NCBI GenBank assembly: GCA_038528385.1
Contig: JBCBET010000001.1
Span: 558,001-622,000, forward strand
Source of the DNA: Shimia_B sp038528385
GTDB taxonomy: Bacteria; Pseudomonadota; Alphaproteobacteria; Rhodobacterales; Rhodobacteraceae
Reading direction: 5' to 3'
DNA length: 64,000 bases
This document shows, piece after piece, positions 8,290 to 15,041 of the stretch. The notes under the pieces were generated by a model, which was not told the origin of the DNA, ran no database searches, and saw only the letters and a program-made list of their open reading frames with translations. The position numbers and the translations under genes were made by a program. Positions within the stretch are counted from its first letter, which is position 1. Each line of letters starts with the position of its first letter.

Positions 8290-8318
8290 GGCATACTCAG
8301 AGCCCCCGCCCATTGCAA
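8290..8318 (-). promoter_or_regulatory. Promoter of tRNA-His
   Basis: Reading the minus strand, TTGCAA (8318-8313) and TATGCC (8295-8290) are spaced by 17 bases. They place transcription start a few bases before the mature 5' end at 8278. The same TTGC..-17-TAT... arrangement precedes tRNA-Glu and the RNA candidate at 10292. Confidence 0.6.
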
Positions 8319-8339
8319 GCCCGGAGCGGCGCCCCGGCC

Positions 8340-8822
8340 TTACAAATCGAGCGTCCAGACCTGCTCGTCCAGGGCCACGCCGAAGGCGCGCACGGGCACG
8401 GAGCTTTCGCACCGAAACCCGGCCCGCGCATAGAGCGCGCAGGCCGCCCGGTGGGAGGCATGGGTCCAGAGCGTCATCCGCCCGTACCCCGCCTGCCGCG
8501 CGAAATCCGTGCAGGCCGCGAGCAGCCGCCGCCCCAGCCCCTGCCCCCGTGCCGCGCGCGTGAGGTAGAAAAGGCGCAGCTTCGCCGTCCCCGGCGCGGG
8601 CCCCCGGACGCAGAAGATCGAGCCCAGCCGCGCCCCCGCCCCGTCCTCGGCGATCCAGCCCCGCTCCGAGGTCGGGTCATGGCCCTCGAAGTCCGCGAGG
8701 ATCGCGGCCACGAGCGGCCCGAACGTGTCGTCAAAGCCCTCGTCGCGCGCATAGGCCGCCGCATGTTCGGCGGTGAGCCAGGCCGCATCGTCGGCGCGGT
8801 AGGGTCGGAGCGTGACGGGCAT
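8340..8822 (-). CDS. GNAT family N-acetyltransferase
   Basis: The protein has 160 residues with the GNAT core. The acetyl-CoA loop reads LTRAARGQGLGRRLL (R/Q-x-x-G-x-G/A pattern), preceded by the strand AKLRLFYL and followed by the C-terminal YARAGFRCE motif. The beginning VTLRPYRADDAAW is a typical GNAT start. The acceptor substrate is unknown. ATG 8822 has no clear ribosome site; ATG 8846 is an alternative, eight codons upstream. It sits immediately upstream of tRNA-His on the same strand. Confidence 0.88.
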   Translation of the reverse strand: MPVTLRPYRADDAAWLTAEHAAAYARDEGFDDTFGPLVAAILADFEGHDPTSERGWIAEDGAGARLGSIFCVRGPAPGTAKLRLFYLTRAARGQGLGRRLLAACTDFARQAGYGRMTLWTHASHRAACALYARAGFRCESSVPVRAFGVALDEQVWTLDL

Positions 8823-8960
8823 CGTCGTGGGCTTCGGGGGGGTCATCGGGGCGAGCATCGGGGCGATGATCGGGGCGGCAATGGCCGAACCCTTTCCGCA
8901 GAGGGCTTGCGGGTCAAGCACGCCCGGGGATAAAAGCCCGCGTCCCCGAGGAGAGGCGCC

Positions 8961-9154
8961 ATGGGCATCAACGACGAACGCGACATCGAAGCCAACCTGC
9001 AGATCGGCCCCACCGACCAGGGCATGGTGCGCCTCTTCATCGAGGCGGGCGGGACGGAGATCCCCATGGATTTCGAGCCCGGCGAGGCCCGCGAGATCGC
9101 CGAGGAGCTCCTCGCCGCCGCCCAGGCCGCCGAGGCGCGCGGACGCGAGCGGCG

Positions 9155-9158
<4 letters not shown>
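8961..9158 (+). CDS. DUF6324 family small acidic protein
   Basis: The protein has 65 residues, is acidic and predicted soluble, and contains the string IGPTDQGMVRLFIEA followed by a glutamate- and alanine-rich C-terminal helix. I recognise it as a small conserved Rhodobacterales family of unknown function. A good ribosome site (GAGGAGAGG) precedes the ATG. Its TAA overlaps the TAG of the convergent mmcB gene in the bases CTAA (9155-9158). Confidence 0.75.
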
Positions 9159-9619
<461 letters not shown>

Positions 9620-9631
9620 GCCGGGAATTGT

Positions 9632-9646
9632 GAACAAATAATGAAC
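9632..9646 (-). promoter_or_regulatory. LexA box upstream of mmcB
   Basis: On the minus strand the sequence is GTTC-ATTATTT-GTTC, an exact match to the alphaproteobacterial SOS operator GTTC-N7-GTTC. Its centre is about 20 bases upstream of the mmcB start, where it would block the promoter until LexA is cleaved. Confidence 0.9.
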
Positions 9647-9667
9647 ACGCGCAAGCCCCAATGCGCC

Positions 9668-10138
9668 TCAGGAGGTGACGGAATGCGTCTGGATCGCCAA
9701 TTGATCGGCCGCGGAGAGCGTCGCGCCCTCCATGGTCAGGCGGTGTAGCGCAGCGACCAGCGCCTCGAGCTCGGCCAGCTCTGCGTCGGTGAACTCCGTA
9801 TCGGAGCGCGCGAACCCGGCCACCGTGCGCGAGCCGCCCTCGAGGCAGGCCACCGTCGCGCCATGGGCGAGCCCGAAGCGGGCCGCCTCGCGCAGAACGC
9901 CCGCCGCATCCTGACCGGCGAGCGCCGACCAGCGCACGGCGCCGGTCTCCGACATGCCCCAGGCCACGACCGGATCGCGCATCACGAGGCCCGAGGCGCT
10001 GTAATGCTCGTTCCAGGCGGCGTCGTAGGTGCGAAAGAGGTAGGTGGGCGCGGCGAACCGGATATGCAGGCCCACCGCGTAGCCCGCCGTGGCGAGGCCC
10101 GCCGCTTTGTCCAGATGCTCTGAGATCCCGCTCGTCAT
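9668..10138 (-). CDS. Stand-alone LuxR-type autoinducer-binding domain protein
   Basis: The protein has 156 residues and matches the acyl-homoserine-lactone binding domain of LuxR proteins: the spaced aromatic and acidic residues Trp42, Tyr46, Asp55-Pro56, Trp60 and Trp70 are all in place (AAWNEHYSASGLVMRDPVVAWG region). The chain stops about 20 residues after that domain, where LuxR proteins normally begin the DNA-binding GerE helix-turn-helix, so it should not bind DNA on its own. It could be a ligand sink or a dimerisation partner. ATG 10138 follows GAAGGCG; the open frame extends upstream without a better start. Confidence 0.8.
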   Translation of the reverse strand: MTSGISEHLDKAAGLATAGYAVGLHIRFAAPTYLFRTYDAAWNEHYSASGLVMRDPVVAWGMSETGAVRWSALAGQDAAGVLREAARFGLAHGATVACLEGGSRTVAGFARSDTEFTDAELAELEALVAALHRLTMEGATLSAADQLAIQTHSVTS

Positions 10139-10257
10139 ATCGTGCGCCTTCGGTTGCGGCGGGCGCCGCACCCGCGCCCTTGGAGGTGCAGTATCCAAGT
10201 ACCCCCAATCTGTCGAGACATGATAAGACACCGAAATCGGTCGGCGCAGCGCCTCCC

Positions 10258-10286
10258 TTGCCCCGCGGGCGCTCGGGGCCTATCTG
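10258..10286 (+). promoter_or_regulatory. Candidate promoter for the RNA at 10292
   Basis: TTGCCC (10258-10263) and TATCTG (10281-10286) are 17 bases apart, placing a start near 10292. It resembles the spacing and -35 core of the two tRNA promoters in this window. Confidence 0.4.
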
Positions 10287-10291
10287 CTGTC

Positions 10292-10424
10292 ACGGCGGGT
10301 TCTGCCCTTCTCGTGACGGCTAAATTCCGGTGGCCTTAAGCAACTCCGAGGGAGCTGGCTCTGTCATAGCCCTGGCTATGTTACCTGGCGCCCACCTGTA
10401 TTTACAGGTCCTCGGGAATTTTGC
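10292..10424 (+). ncRNA. Structured RNA candidate, possibly 6S RNA (ssrS)-like
   Basis: No protein frame fits here, yet the strand is dense in complementary segments. TCACG/CGTGA (from 10290) forms a 5' hairpin. AAATTCC (10322-10328) pairs with GGAATTT near 10416-10422, enclosing GGTGG/CCACC, a CTCC-gag-GGAG hairpin, the perfect hairpin CATAGCC-CT-GGCTATG, and ACCTGTA-TT-TACAGGT. A closing stem around a hairpin-rich interior is what 6S RNA looks like, and the segment GGTGGCCTTAAGC...GAGGGAGCTGG looks familiar from Rhodobacterales 6S. That identity is inference, and the exact ends are uncertain. The 635-base region 10139-10773 holds no credible gene otherwise. Confidence 0.45.
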
Positions 10425-10594
10425 GCGCCGCACGGCTGCGATTGCGGGCCCGCCACTTCTGCCACGCTGCCGGCGGGCGCGCGTGCGACCCTATACGACG
10501 CGCCGCACCATCGGGGGAGAAGGGTGCGCGACGGCCCCTGCGACGCCGCGCCCCAATGTCCCCTGCCTCACAGATCGTCGTCCCGCCGCCAAAA

Positions 10595-10639
10595 AAGGCT
10601 TTTTGAAAAGCCTTGGCAATTTTCTTTCGAAGAAAATTG
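10595..10639. repeat. Tandem pair of perfect hairpins
   Basis: Hairpin 1 is AAGGCTTTT/AAAAGCCTT (10595-10614, 2-base loop). Hairpin 2 is CAATTTTCTT/AAGAAAATTG around TCG (10617-10639). The pair lies about 135 bases past the esterase stop and may end that operon. The same two-hairpin layout with different sequence occurs at 22795-22842. Confidence 0.75.
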
Positions 10640-10773
10640 GGCGGCGGCGGCGGTAGGGCGCGTTGCCGTGATCGCCGCACACGCGAGAACGCTGCCCGGC
10701 ACCGATGCATCCCGAGGCACCAAAGGTTCTCCGAAATGCCTTGGGCGCCTCTCGCCGCGGTCCTGCGCCCGGC

Positions 10774-11586
10774 CTAGGGGTGCTCGGCCATCCAGCGGCC
10801 CACGCGGCGCAGCCAATCCCGAACGACCGGGCGCGCGCCGCCGTGATGGAGAAAGGCATGGGCCTCCCCCTCCGCTGTCCAGAACGTGACGTCGCGCGCC
10901 GAGAGGTGGTCGAAGAGCGCCGCGCTGTCGTCGTAGAGCGGATCGTGGGAGGCGGCGAGGACGAGCACCGGCGCGCCCCCTTGCGGCACATCGTCCTGCA
11001 CCTGGGCCGGGCGTGCCCCGAGCCGCGCGTACATCGCCGCGATCGCCGCCGAGTGGAGCGCCTCGTGACCCGGCCCGAAGCGGTCGATGGACGGGGAGGC
11101 CGTGACCCCGAAGGCGGGATAGAACGCCGCCACGCCCAGCACCTCACCCGCGGCGCGGGCCTCCGCGGCCCAAAGCGCCATGGCGCCGCCCGCACTGTCA
11201 CCGGCCACGAAGACCGGCCCGCCCTCGGCCTGAAGAAGCGCTGCGAGCGCCCCCCGCGCGGCCTCCCGCTGCGCGGGGTAGCGGTGATCGGGGGCGAGCG
11301 GGTAACGCACGGAGATCACGCGCCGCCCGCTCAGCAGCGCCAGCCACGCGCAGAGCGCCCGGTGCGTCTCGGGGCTGCCCACCATCCAGCCGCCGCCGTG
11401 GAAATAGAGGATCGGCGCGCCCGCCGCCCCGCCCGCGGGCGTGAAGCGCAGGCCGTCGAGGCCCGGTCGCGTCTCCGGCTCGACGCGCACCTCGGGCGGA
11501 GCGGTGGCATCGAGCGGGGCGCGTTCAGTGATGTAGGCGGCGCGGAGCGCGGCGGGATCGCCGTCGACCCAGTCGGCCCCGCTCAC
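10774..11586 (-). CDS. Alpha/beta hydrolase, hormone-sensitive-lipase (esterase) family
   Basis: The enzyme has 270 residues with the HSL-family oxyanion motif HGGGW (63-67) and nucleophile elbow GDSAGG (Ser131). Asp215 (SHDPLYD) and His243 (EAHAF) complete the triad. Such enzymes hydrolyse short acyl esters in the cytosol. The start is GTG 11586, which overlaps the nusB stop as GTGA, and the beginning VSGADWVDGDPAAL looks natural. It is the last gene of the ribE-ribBX-ribH-nusB string. A direct link to riboflavin is not expected; it is probably carried along by translational coupling. Confidence 0.9.
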   Translation of the reverse strand: MSGADWVDGDPAALRAAYITERAPLDATAPPEVRVEPETRPGLDGLRFTPAGGAAGAPILYFHGGGWMVGSPETHRALCAWLALLSGRRVISVRYPLAPDHRYPAQREAARGALAALLQAEGGPVFVAGDSAGGAMALWAAEARAAGEVLGVAAFYPAFGVTASPSIDRFGPGHEALHSAAIAAMYARLGARPAQVQDDVPQGGAPVLVLAASHDPLYDDSAALFDHLSARDVTFWTAEGEAHAFLHHGGARPVVRDWLRRVGRWMAEHP

Positions 11587-12053
11587 GCGAAGGCCTCCGG
11601 CCGCACCTCCCGCGCCATGTGATCGAGCACCGCGTTCACGAAGCGCGCCTCCTTGCCCTCGGGCGAGAAGGCCGTGGCGATCTCCATGAATTCCACGATG
11701 ACCACGCGCGGGGGCGCCTCGCCCCCGAGCATCTCCGCTCCCGCCGCACGGAAGAGCGCGCGCAGCGTGGGGTCGATGCGCGCGATGGGCCATTTCGCCA
11801 CCAGCGCACGATCCGTAAGCTGGTCGATCTTGGCCTGCTCGTTGACCGCCCGGTCCACCAGGCCGCGGAAGAGATCGACATCGCCCTCCTGCATCTCGCC
11901 CTCGTCATAGACCGCGCCGAAGCGGTGATCCTCGAACTCTCGCTCCACGGCATCGGCGGACTGCCCCGACGCCTCCATCTGAAAGAGCGCCTGCACGGCA
12001 TAGAGCCGGGCGGCGCTCTTCATCTTGCGTTTCTGGTTGTTGGAGAGGGTCAT
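11583..12053 (-). CDS. nusB: Transcription antitermination factor NusB
   Basis: NusB binds boxA RNA with NusE (ribosomal protein S10) in rRNA antitermination. The 156-residue all-helical protein begins SAARLYAVQALFQMEASG and ends with the conserved VVIVEFMEIA..FVNAVLDHMA helix. ATG 12053 overlaps the ribH stop (ATGA). The order ribH-nusB is common in proteobacteria. Confidence 0.95.
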   Translation of the reverse strand: MTLSNNQKRKMKSAARLYAVQALFQMEASGQSADAVEREFEDHRFGAVYDEGEMQEGDVDLFRGLVDRAVNEQAKIDQLTDRALVAKWPIARIDPTLRALFRAAGAEMLGGEAPPRVVIVEFMEIATAFSPEGKEARFVNAVLDHMAREVRPEAFA

Positions 12054-12568
12054 GCGATGCGCGTGGCGTCCGAGGCCTTGAAACCGATATCGCCCTTGGG
12101 CCCGCCCCATTTGCGCTGGAGCGCGAGGAGGTGCAAGGCCGCTTCCGCTGCCGCGCCGGCGGTATTGAGCCGGGTGGCGTCCGCGCGCTCCTCGGCCTGC
12201 TCCATGTTCTCCACGGTGATGATGCCGTTGCCGATGCAAAGCCCCTGCAGGCCGAGGAGCATGAGGCCGTTGGAGGATTGCTCCACCACCACGTCGTAAT
12301 GCGAGGTGCGGCCCCGGATCACGCAGCCGAGCGCCACGTAGCAATCGAAGCTCGACATTCGGTGCGCCATGGCGATGGCGGTGGGCAGTTCGAGCGATCC
12401 CGGCACCTCCACCGTCTCGAGCGTTGCTCCCACCTCTTCGAAGATGGCGGTGACGGCCGCCACCTGCTGCTCGGCGATCTTGGTGTAGTAGGGCGCGATG
12501 GCGATGAGGCCCTTCACCGGCGCCTCGAACGCTGGCAACCCCATGTCGTTGTCCGAATGTCCCGCCAT
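12050..12568 (-). CDS. ribH: 6,7-dimethyl-8-ribityllumazine synthase
   Basis: This enzyme condenses 5-amino-6-ribitylaminouracil with dihydroxybutanone phosphate, the penultimate step to riboflavin. The 172-residue protein has the substrate segments VPGSLELPTA and GCVIRGRTSHYDVV, the latter with the catalytic His. The N-terminus is slightly longer than in E. coli. Its ATG shares a base with the ribBX stop (TGATG), and its stop overlaps nusB. Confidence 0.96.
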   Translation of the reverse strand: MAGHSDNDMGLPAFEAPVKGLIAIAPYYTKIAEQQVAAVTAIFEEVGATLETVEVPGSLELPTAIAMAHRMSSFDCYVALGCVIRGRTSHYDVVVEQSSNGLMLLGLQGLCIGNGIITVENMEQAEERADATRLNTAGAAAEAALHLLALQRKWGGPKGDIGFKASDATRIA

Positions 12569-13707
12569 CAGCCCAGCTCCGAGATCTTGCGCGTTCCCAC
12601 GATGGAGAGCCCGTAGGCCTCGAGCCCCACGATCTTGGGCGTGGGGGAGTTGGTGGCGAGCACGATGTCGTGGATCCCGAGAGACGACAGGATCTGCGCG
12701 CCGAGCCCGTATTGCCTGAGCGTCTGGGGCGAGACCTCCTCGCCGGCGGCGAGCTTCATGTGCACGTCGCGGAGCAGCACGACGACGCCGCGCCCCTCCT
12801 CGGCGATCATGGTCATGGCGTCCGAGAACTCCGCCGCGCGGCCCTTGGGCCCCGTGCCGATGAGATCGAGCAGCGGGTCGAGGGAGTGCATCCGCACGAG
12901 CACCGGCGTGCTGTCGTCGATATCACCCTTGATGAGCGCGATGTGCTCGGCGCCCTGCGTCTCGTCGGTGTAGATCTTGAGCTGCCACTCGCCGCCGAAC
13001 TCCGACTGGATCGTCTCCTGCGTGCGCACCTTCACGAGGTTGTCGTGGCGGCGGCGGTAGGCGATGAGATCCGAGATCGTGCCGATCTTGAGCCCGTGGA
13101 GCTGGGCGAAGGCGATGAGGTCCGGCAGGCGCGCCATCTCCCCGTCTTCCTTCATGATCTCGCAGATCACGCCCGCGGGATTGAGACCCGCGAGGCGGGA
13201 GATATCGACCGCGGCCTCCGTATGACCGGCCCGCACGAGCACGCCTCCGTCGCGCGCACGCAGGGGAAAGACATGGCCCGGCGTTGCGATGTCGGCGGCA
13301 CCCTTTGCGCTGTCGATGGCCACGGAAACAGTGCGCGCGCGGTCGGCGGCGCTGATCCCGGTCGTCACGCCCTCGCGGGCCTCGATGGAGACCGTGAAGG
13401 CCGTCTCGTGGCGCGAGGAGTTCTGCGAGGCCATGAGCGGCAGGCCCAGCGCGTCGATCCGCTCACCGGGCAGCGAGAGGCAGATCAGCCCCCGGCCATG
13501 GGTGGCCATGAAGTTGATCGCGTCGGGCGTGGCCATCTGCGCGGGGATGACGAGATCGCCCTCGTTCTCCCGGTCCTCATGGTCGACGAGGATGAACATC
13601 TTGCCGTTGCGGGCATCGTCGATGATCTCCTCGATCGACGAGATCGCGTCGCCCCAGGCCTCTTCCACCGGGCCCGGGTTTTCGTAGAGGGTGCTTTCGG
13701 TGCTCAT
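12568..13707 (-). CDS. ribB: 3,4-dihydroxy-2-butanone-4-phosphate synthase with degenerate GTP cyclohydrolase II domain (RibBX type)
   Basis: The protein has 379 residues. Residues 22-215 are an intact RibB domain with DHEDRENEGD (42-51), the substrate Arg/Thr loop RHETAFTVS and HTEAAVD (162-168); it makes dihydroxybutanone phosphate from ribulose 5-phosphate. Residues ~223-379 have the RibA fold pattern (RMHSLDPLL, IAEEGRGVVVLL, QYGLGAQIL, IVGLEAYGL). However, the three zinc cysteines that follow RxHS in GTP cyclohydrolase II are absent, and no Cys occurs in that stretch. This matches the proteobacterial RibBX variant, so RibA activity must come from elsewhere. ATG 13707 follows GGAGAGGCG and overlaps the stop of the gene before it. 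Confidence 0.92.
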   Translation of the reverse strand: MSTESTLYENPGPVEEAWGDAISSIEEIIDDARNGKMFILVDHEDRENEGDLVIPAQMATPDAINFMATHGRGLICLSLPGERIDALGLPLMASQNSSRHETAFTVSIEAREGVTTGISAADRARTVSVAIDSAKGAADIATPGHVFPLRARDGGVLVRAGHTEAAVDISRLAGLNPAGVICEIMKEDGEMARLPDLIAFAQLHGLKIGTISDLIAYRRRHDNLVKVRTQETIQSEFGGEWQLKIYTDETQGAEHIALIKGDIDDSTPVLVRMHSLDPLLDLIGTGPKGRAAEFSDAMTMIAEEGRGVVVLLRDVHMKLAAGEEVSPQTLRQYGLGAQILSSLGIHDIVLATNSPTPKIVGLEAYGLSIVGTRKISELG

Positions 13708-14282
13708 CTCGCCTCTCCAAAATAGCGCTCGGCCGGCAGGTAGCCCGCGGCGCGCGCGGTGGCGCACCAGCCGCGCTCCAGCGTCGTGGAGCCTATGACG
13801 AGAACGCCGTCGGCGGGCAAGCGCCGCGCGGCGATGACGCGGCGCAGTTTCTCGCGGGTTTCCGGGAAGCTGTCGGTGAAGGCGGGCGCGGCATCCACCA
13901 CGTCGAGGACCGGGTTCGCCTGCGCCACCGCGCCGGGCCCCAGGGGCGGATGCACGAGGGCGAGCTTTGCAGCGCCCGTTATCGCCTCGAGCTTCGCGGC
14001 GGTTTCGGGGGAAAAGTTGACAGCTGTCAACTTTAGGTCCAACGCATTGGAAGAAAACAGAAACCCGATCACGTCGCGCCCCGTGGAGGCCCGCACGCCG
14101 GCATAGGTGGAGTAGTCGAGGCCGAGCTCCTTGGCGCGTTTCACCCGCATCCGGAGGACGAAGAGCGGCAGCGTGGGCACGAGCGCCTCGCGCGCCTTCC
14201 GCCACTGGTAGGTGCGGTAGCGGACACCGCGATCCATGGCGGGGCCGTTATTGTGGCCGATGCCGGGACGCGTGCCGGTCAT
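13704..14282 (-). CDS. Conserved protein of unknown function in the rib operon
   Basis: The protein has 192 residues with no signal peptide or membrane helix. It opens with GIGHNNGP, a short motif I have seen at the N-termini of unrelated alphaproteobacterial proteins. Next comes a basic segment (YRTYQWRKARE, RMRVKRAKELG) and a C-terminal part with LVIGSTTLERGW. I do not recognise a domain. It overlaps ribE upstream and ribBX downstream by 4 bases each (ATGA), so it is made together with the riboflavin enzymes. It may be structural or regulatory in that pathway, or simply hitchhike. Confidence 0.75.
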   Translation of the reverse strand: MTGTRPGIGHNNGPAMDRGVRYRTYQWRKAREALVPTLPLFVLRMRVKRAKELGLDYSTYAGVRASTGRDVIGFLFSSNALDLKLTAVNFSPETAAKLEAITGAAKLALVHPPLGPGAVAQANPVLDVVDAAPAFTDSFPETREKLRRVIAARRLPADGVLVIGSTTLERGWCATARAAGYLPAERYFGEAR

Positions 14283-14866
14283 GACGCCTCCGCCAGGCGC
14301 GCGACGTAGCGGGCGAGGGTGTCGATCTCCAGGTTGATCTCCTGCCCCTCTTCCATGTCGCCCCAATTCGTCACCGCCTTGGTGTGGGGGATCATGTTCA
14401 CGCCGAAGGTGGCGCCGTCCACCTCGTTGACGGTGAGCGAGGTGCCGTTGAGCGCGATGGAGCCCTTGGGCGCGATGAAGCGGGCGAGCGCCGCGGGCGC
14501 TTCGAAGGAGACGCGCGTGCTGTCCCCCTCGTCCCGGATGGCCAGGATGCGCGCCACCCCGTCCACGTGGCCCGACACGATGTGCCCGCCGAGTTCGTCC
14601 CCCACCTTGAGCGAGCGTTCCAGATTGATCCGGTGGCCTTCCTGCCAAGCCTTCAGGTTGGTCTTCGAGACGCTTTCCGCGCTCACGTCCACGTCGAACC
14701 AGTCCGGCCCTTTTTCCACCACCGTCAGGCACACACCGTCGCAGGCGATGGAGGCGCCCATGTCGACGCGAGCCATATCGTAGCGCGTTTGAATGCGCGC
14801 GCGCAGGTCGCCGCGCTGCTCGATCTCCGTGACCCGGCCGATATCGGTGATGATGCCTGTGAACAT
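14279..14866 (-). CDS. ribE: Riboflavin synthase, alpha subunit
   Basis: This enzyme dismutates two lumazine molecules to riboflavin. The 195-residue protein has the diagnostic start MFTGIITDIG and two homologous lumazine-binding barrels, with IACDGVCLTVVE in the first and IALNGTSLTVNEVDG in the second. ATG 14866 follows AAGGAGG at ideal spacing. It heads a six-gene string in which every junction overlaps. I looked for an FMN riboswitch upstream and saw none. Confidence 0.96.
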   Translation of the reverse strand: MFTGIITDIGRVTEIEQRGDLRARIQTRYDMARVDMGASIACDGVCLTVVEKGPDWFDVDVSAESVSKTNLKAWQEGHRINLERSLKVGDELGGHIVSGHVDGVARILAIRDEGDSTRVSFEAPAALARFIAPKGSIALNGTSLTVNEVDGATFGVNMIPHTKAVTNWGDMEEGQEINLEIDTLARYVARLAEAS

Positions 14867-15041
14867 GGAGCCTCCTTTCGCCAAGGCAGGTAACCCGCGC
14901 GAGGGAGCGCGGCAAGGGAGCCGCAACGCCGCGTCGTCCTCCCTGGGGCTCCCCGGGGCGGGCGAATTTTACTCCCCTTGGCCCCAAGAGTGCCATAAAC
15001 ATGGTTCAAACCCCGCCCCGAGAGGCGAAGAGAGAGGGCCT

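Noticed and set aside
8846..8880. Short tandem repeat of atcggggcga before the acetyltransferase start
   Set aside because: Only about three imperfect units of GC-rich sequence; more likely the low-complexity N-terminal coding or leader of the gene than a functional repeat.
10402..10710. Short overlapping open frames on both strands in the 10.1-10.8 kb gap
   Set aside because: All have Arg-rich shadow composition, none has a ribosome site, and the region folds as RNA and hairpins instead.
14867..15041. Possible FMN riboswitch upstream of ribE
   Set aside because: The conserved riboswitch core (GGGGCAGGGTGAAATTCCCGAC-like) is not present on either strand here.
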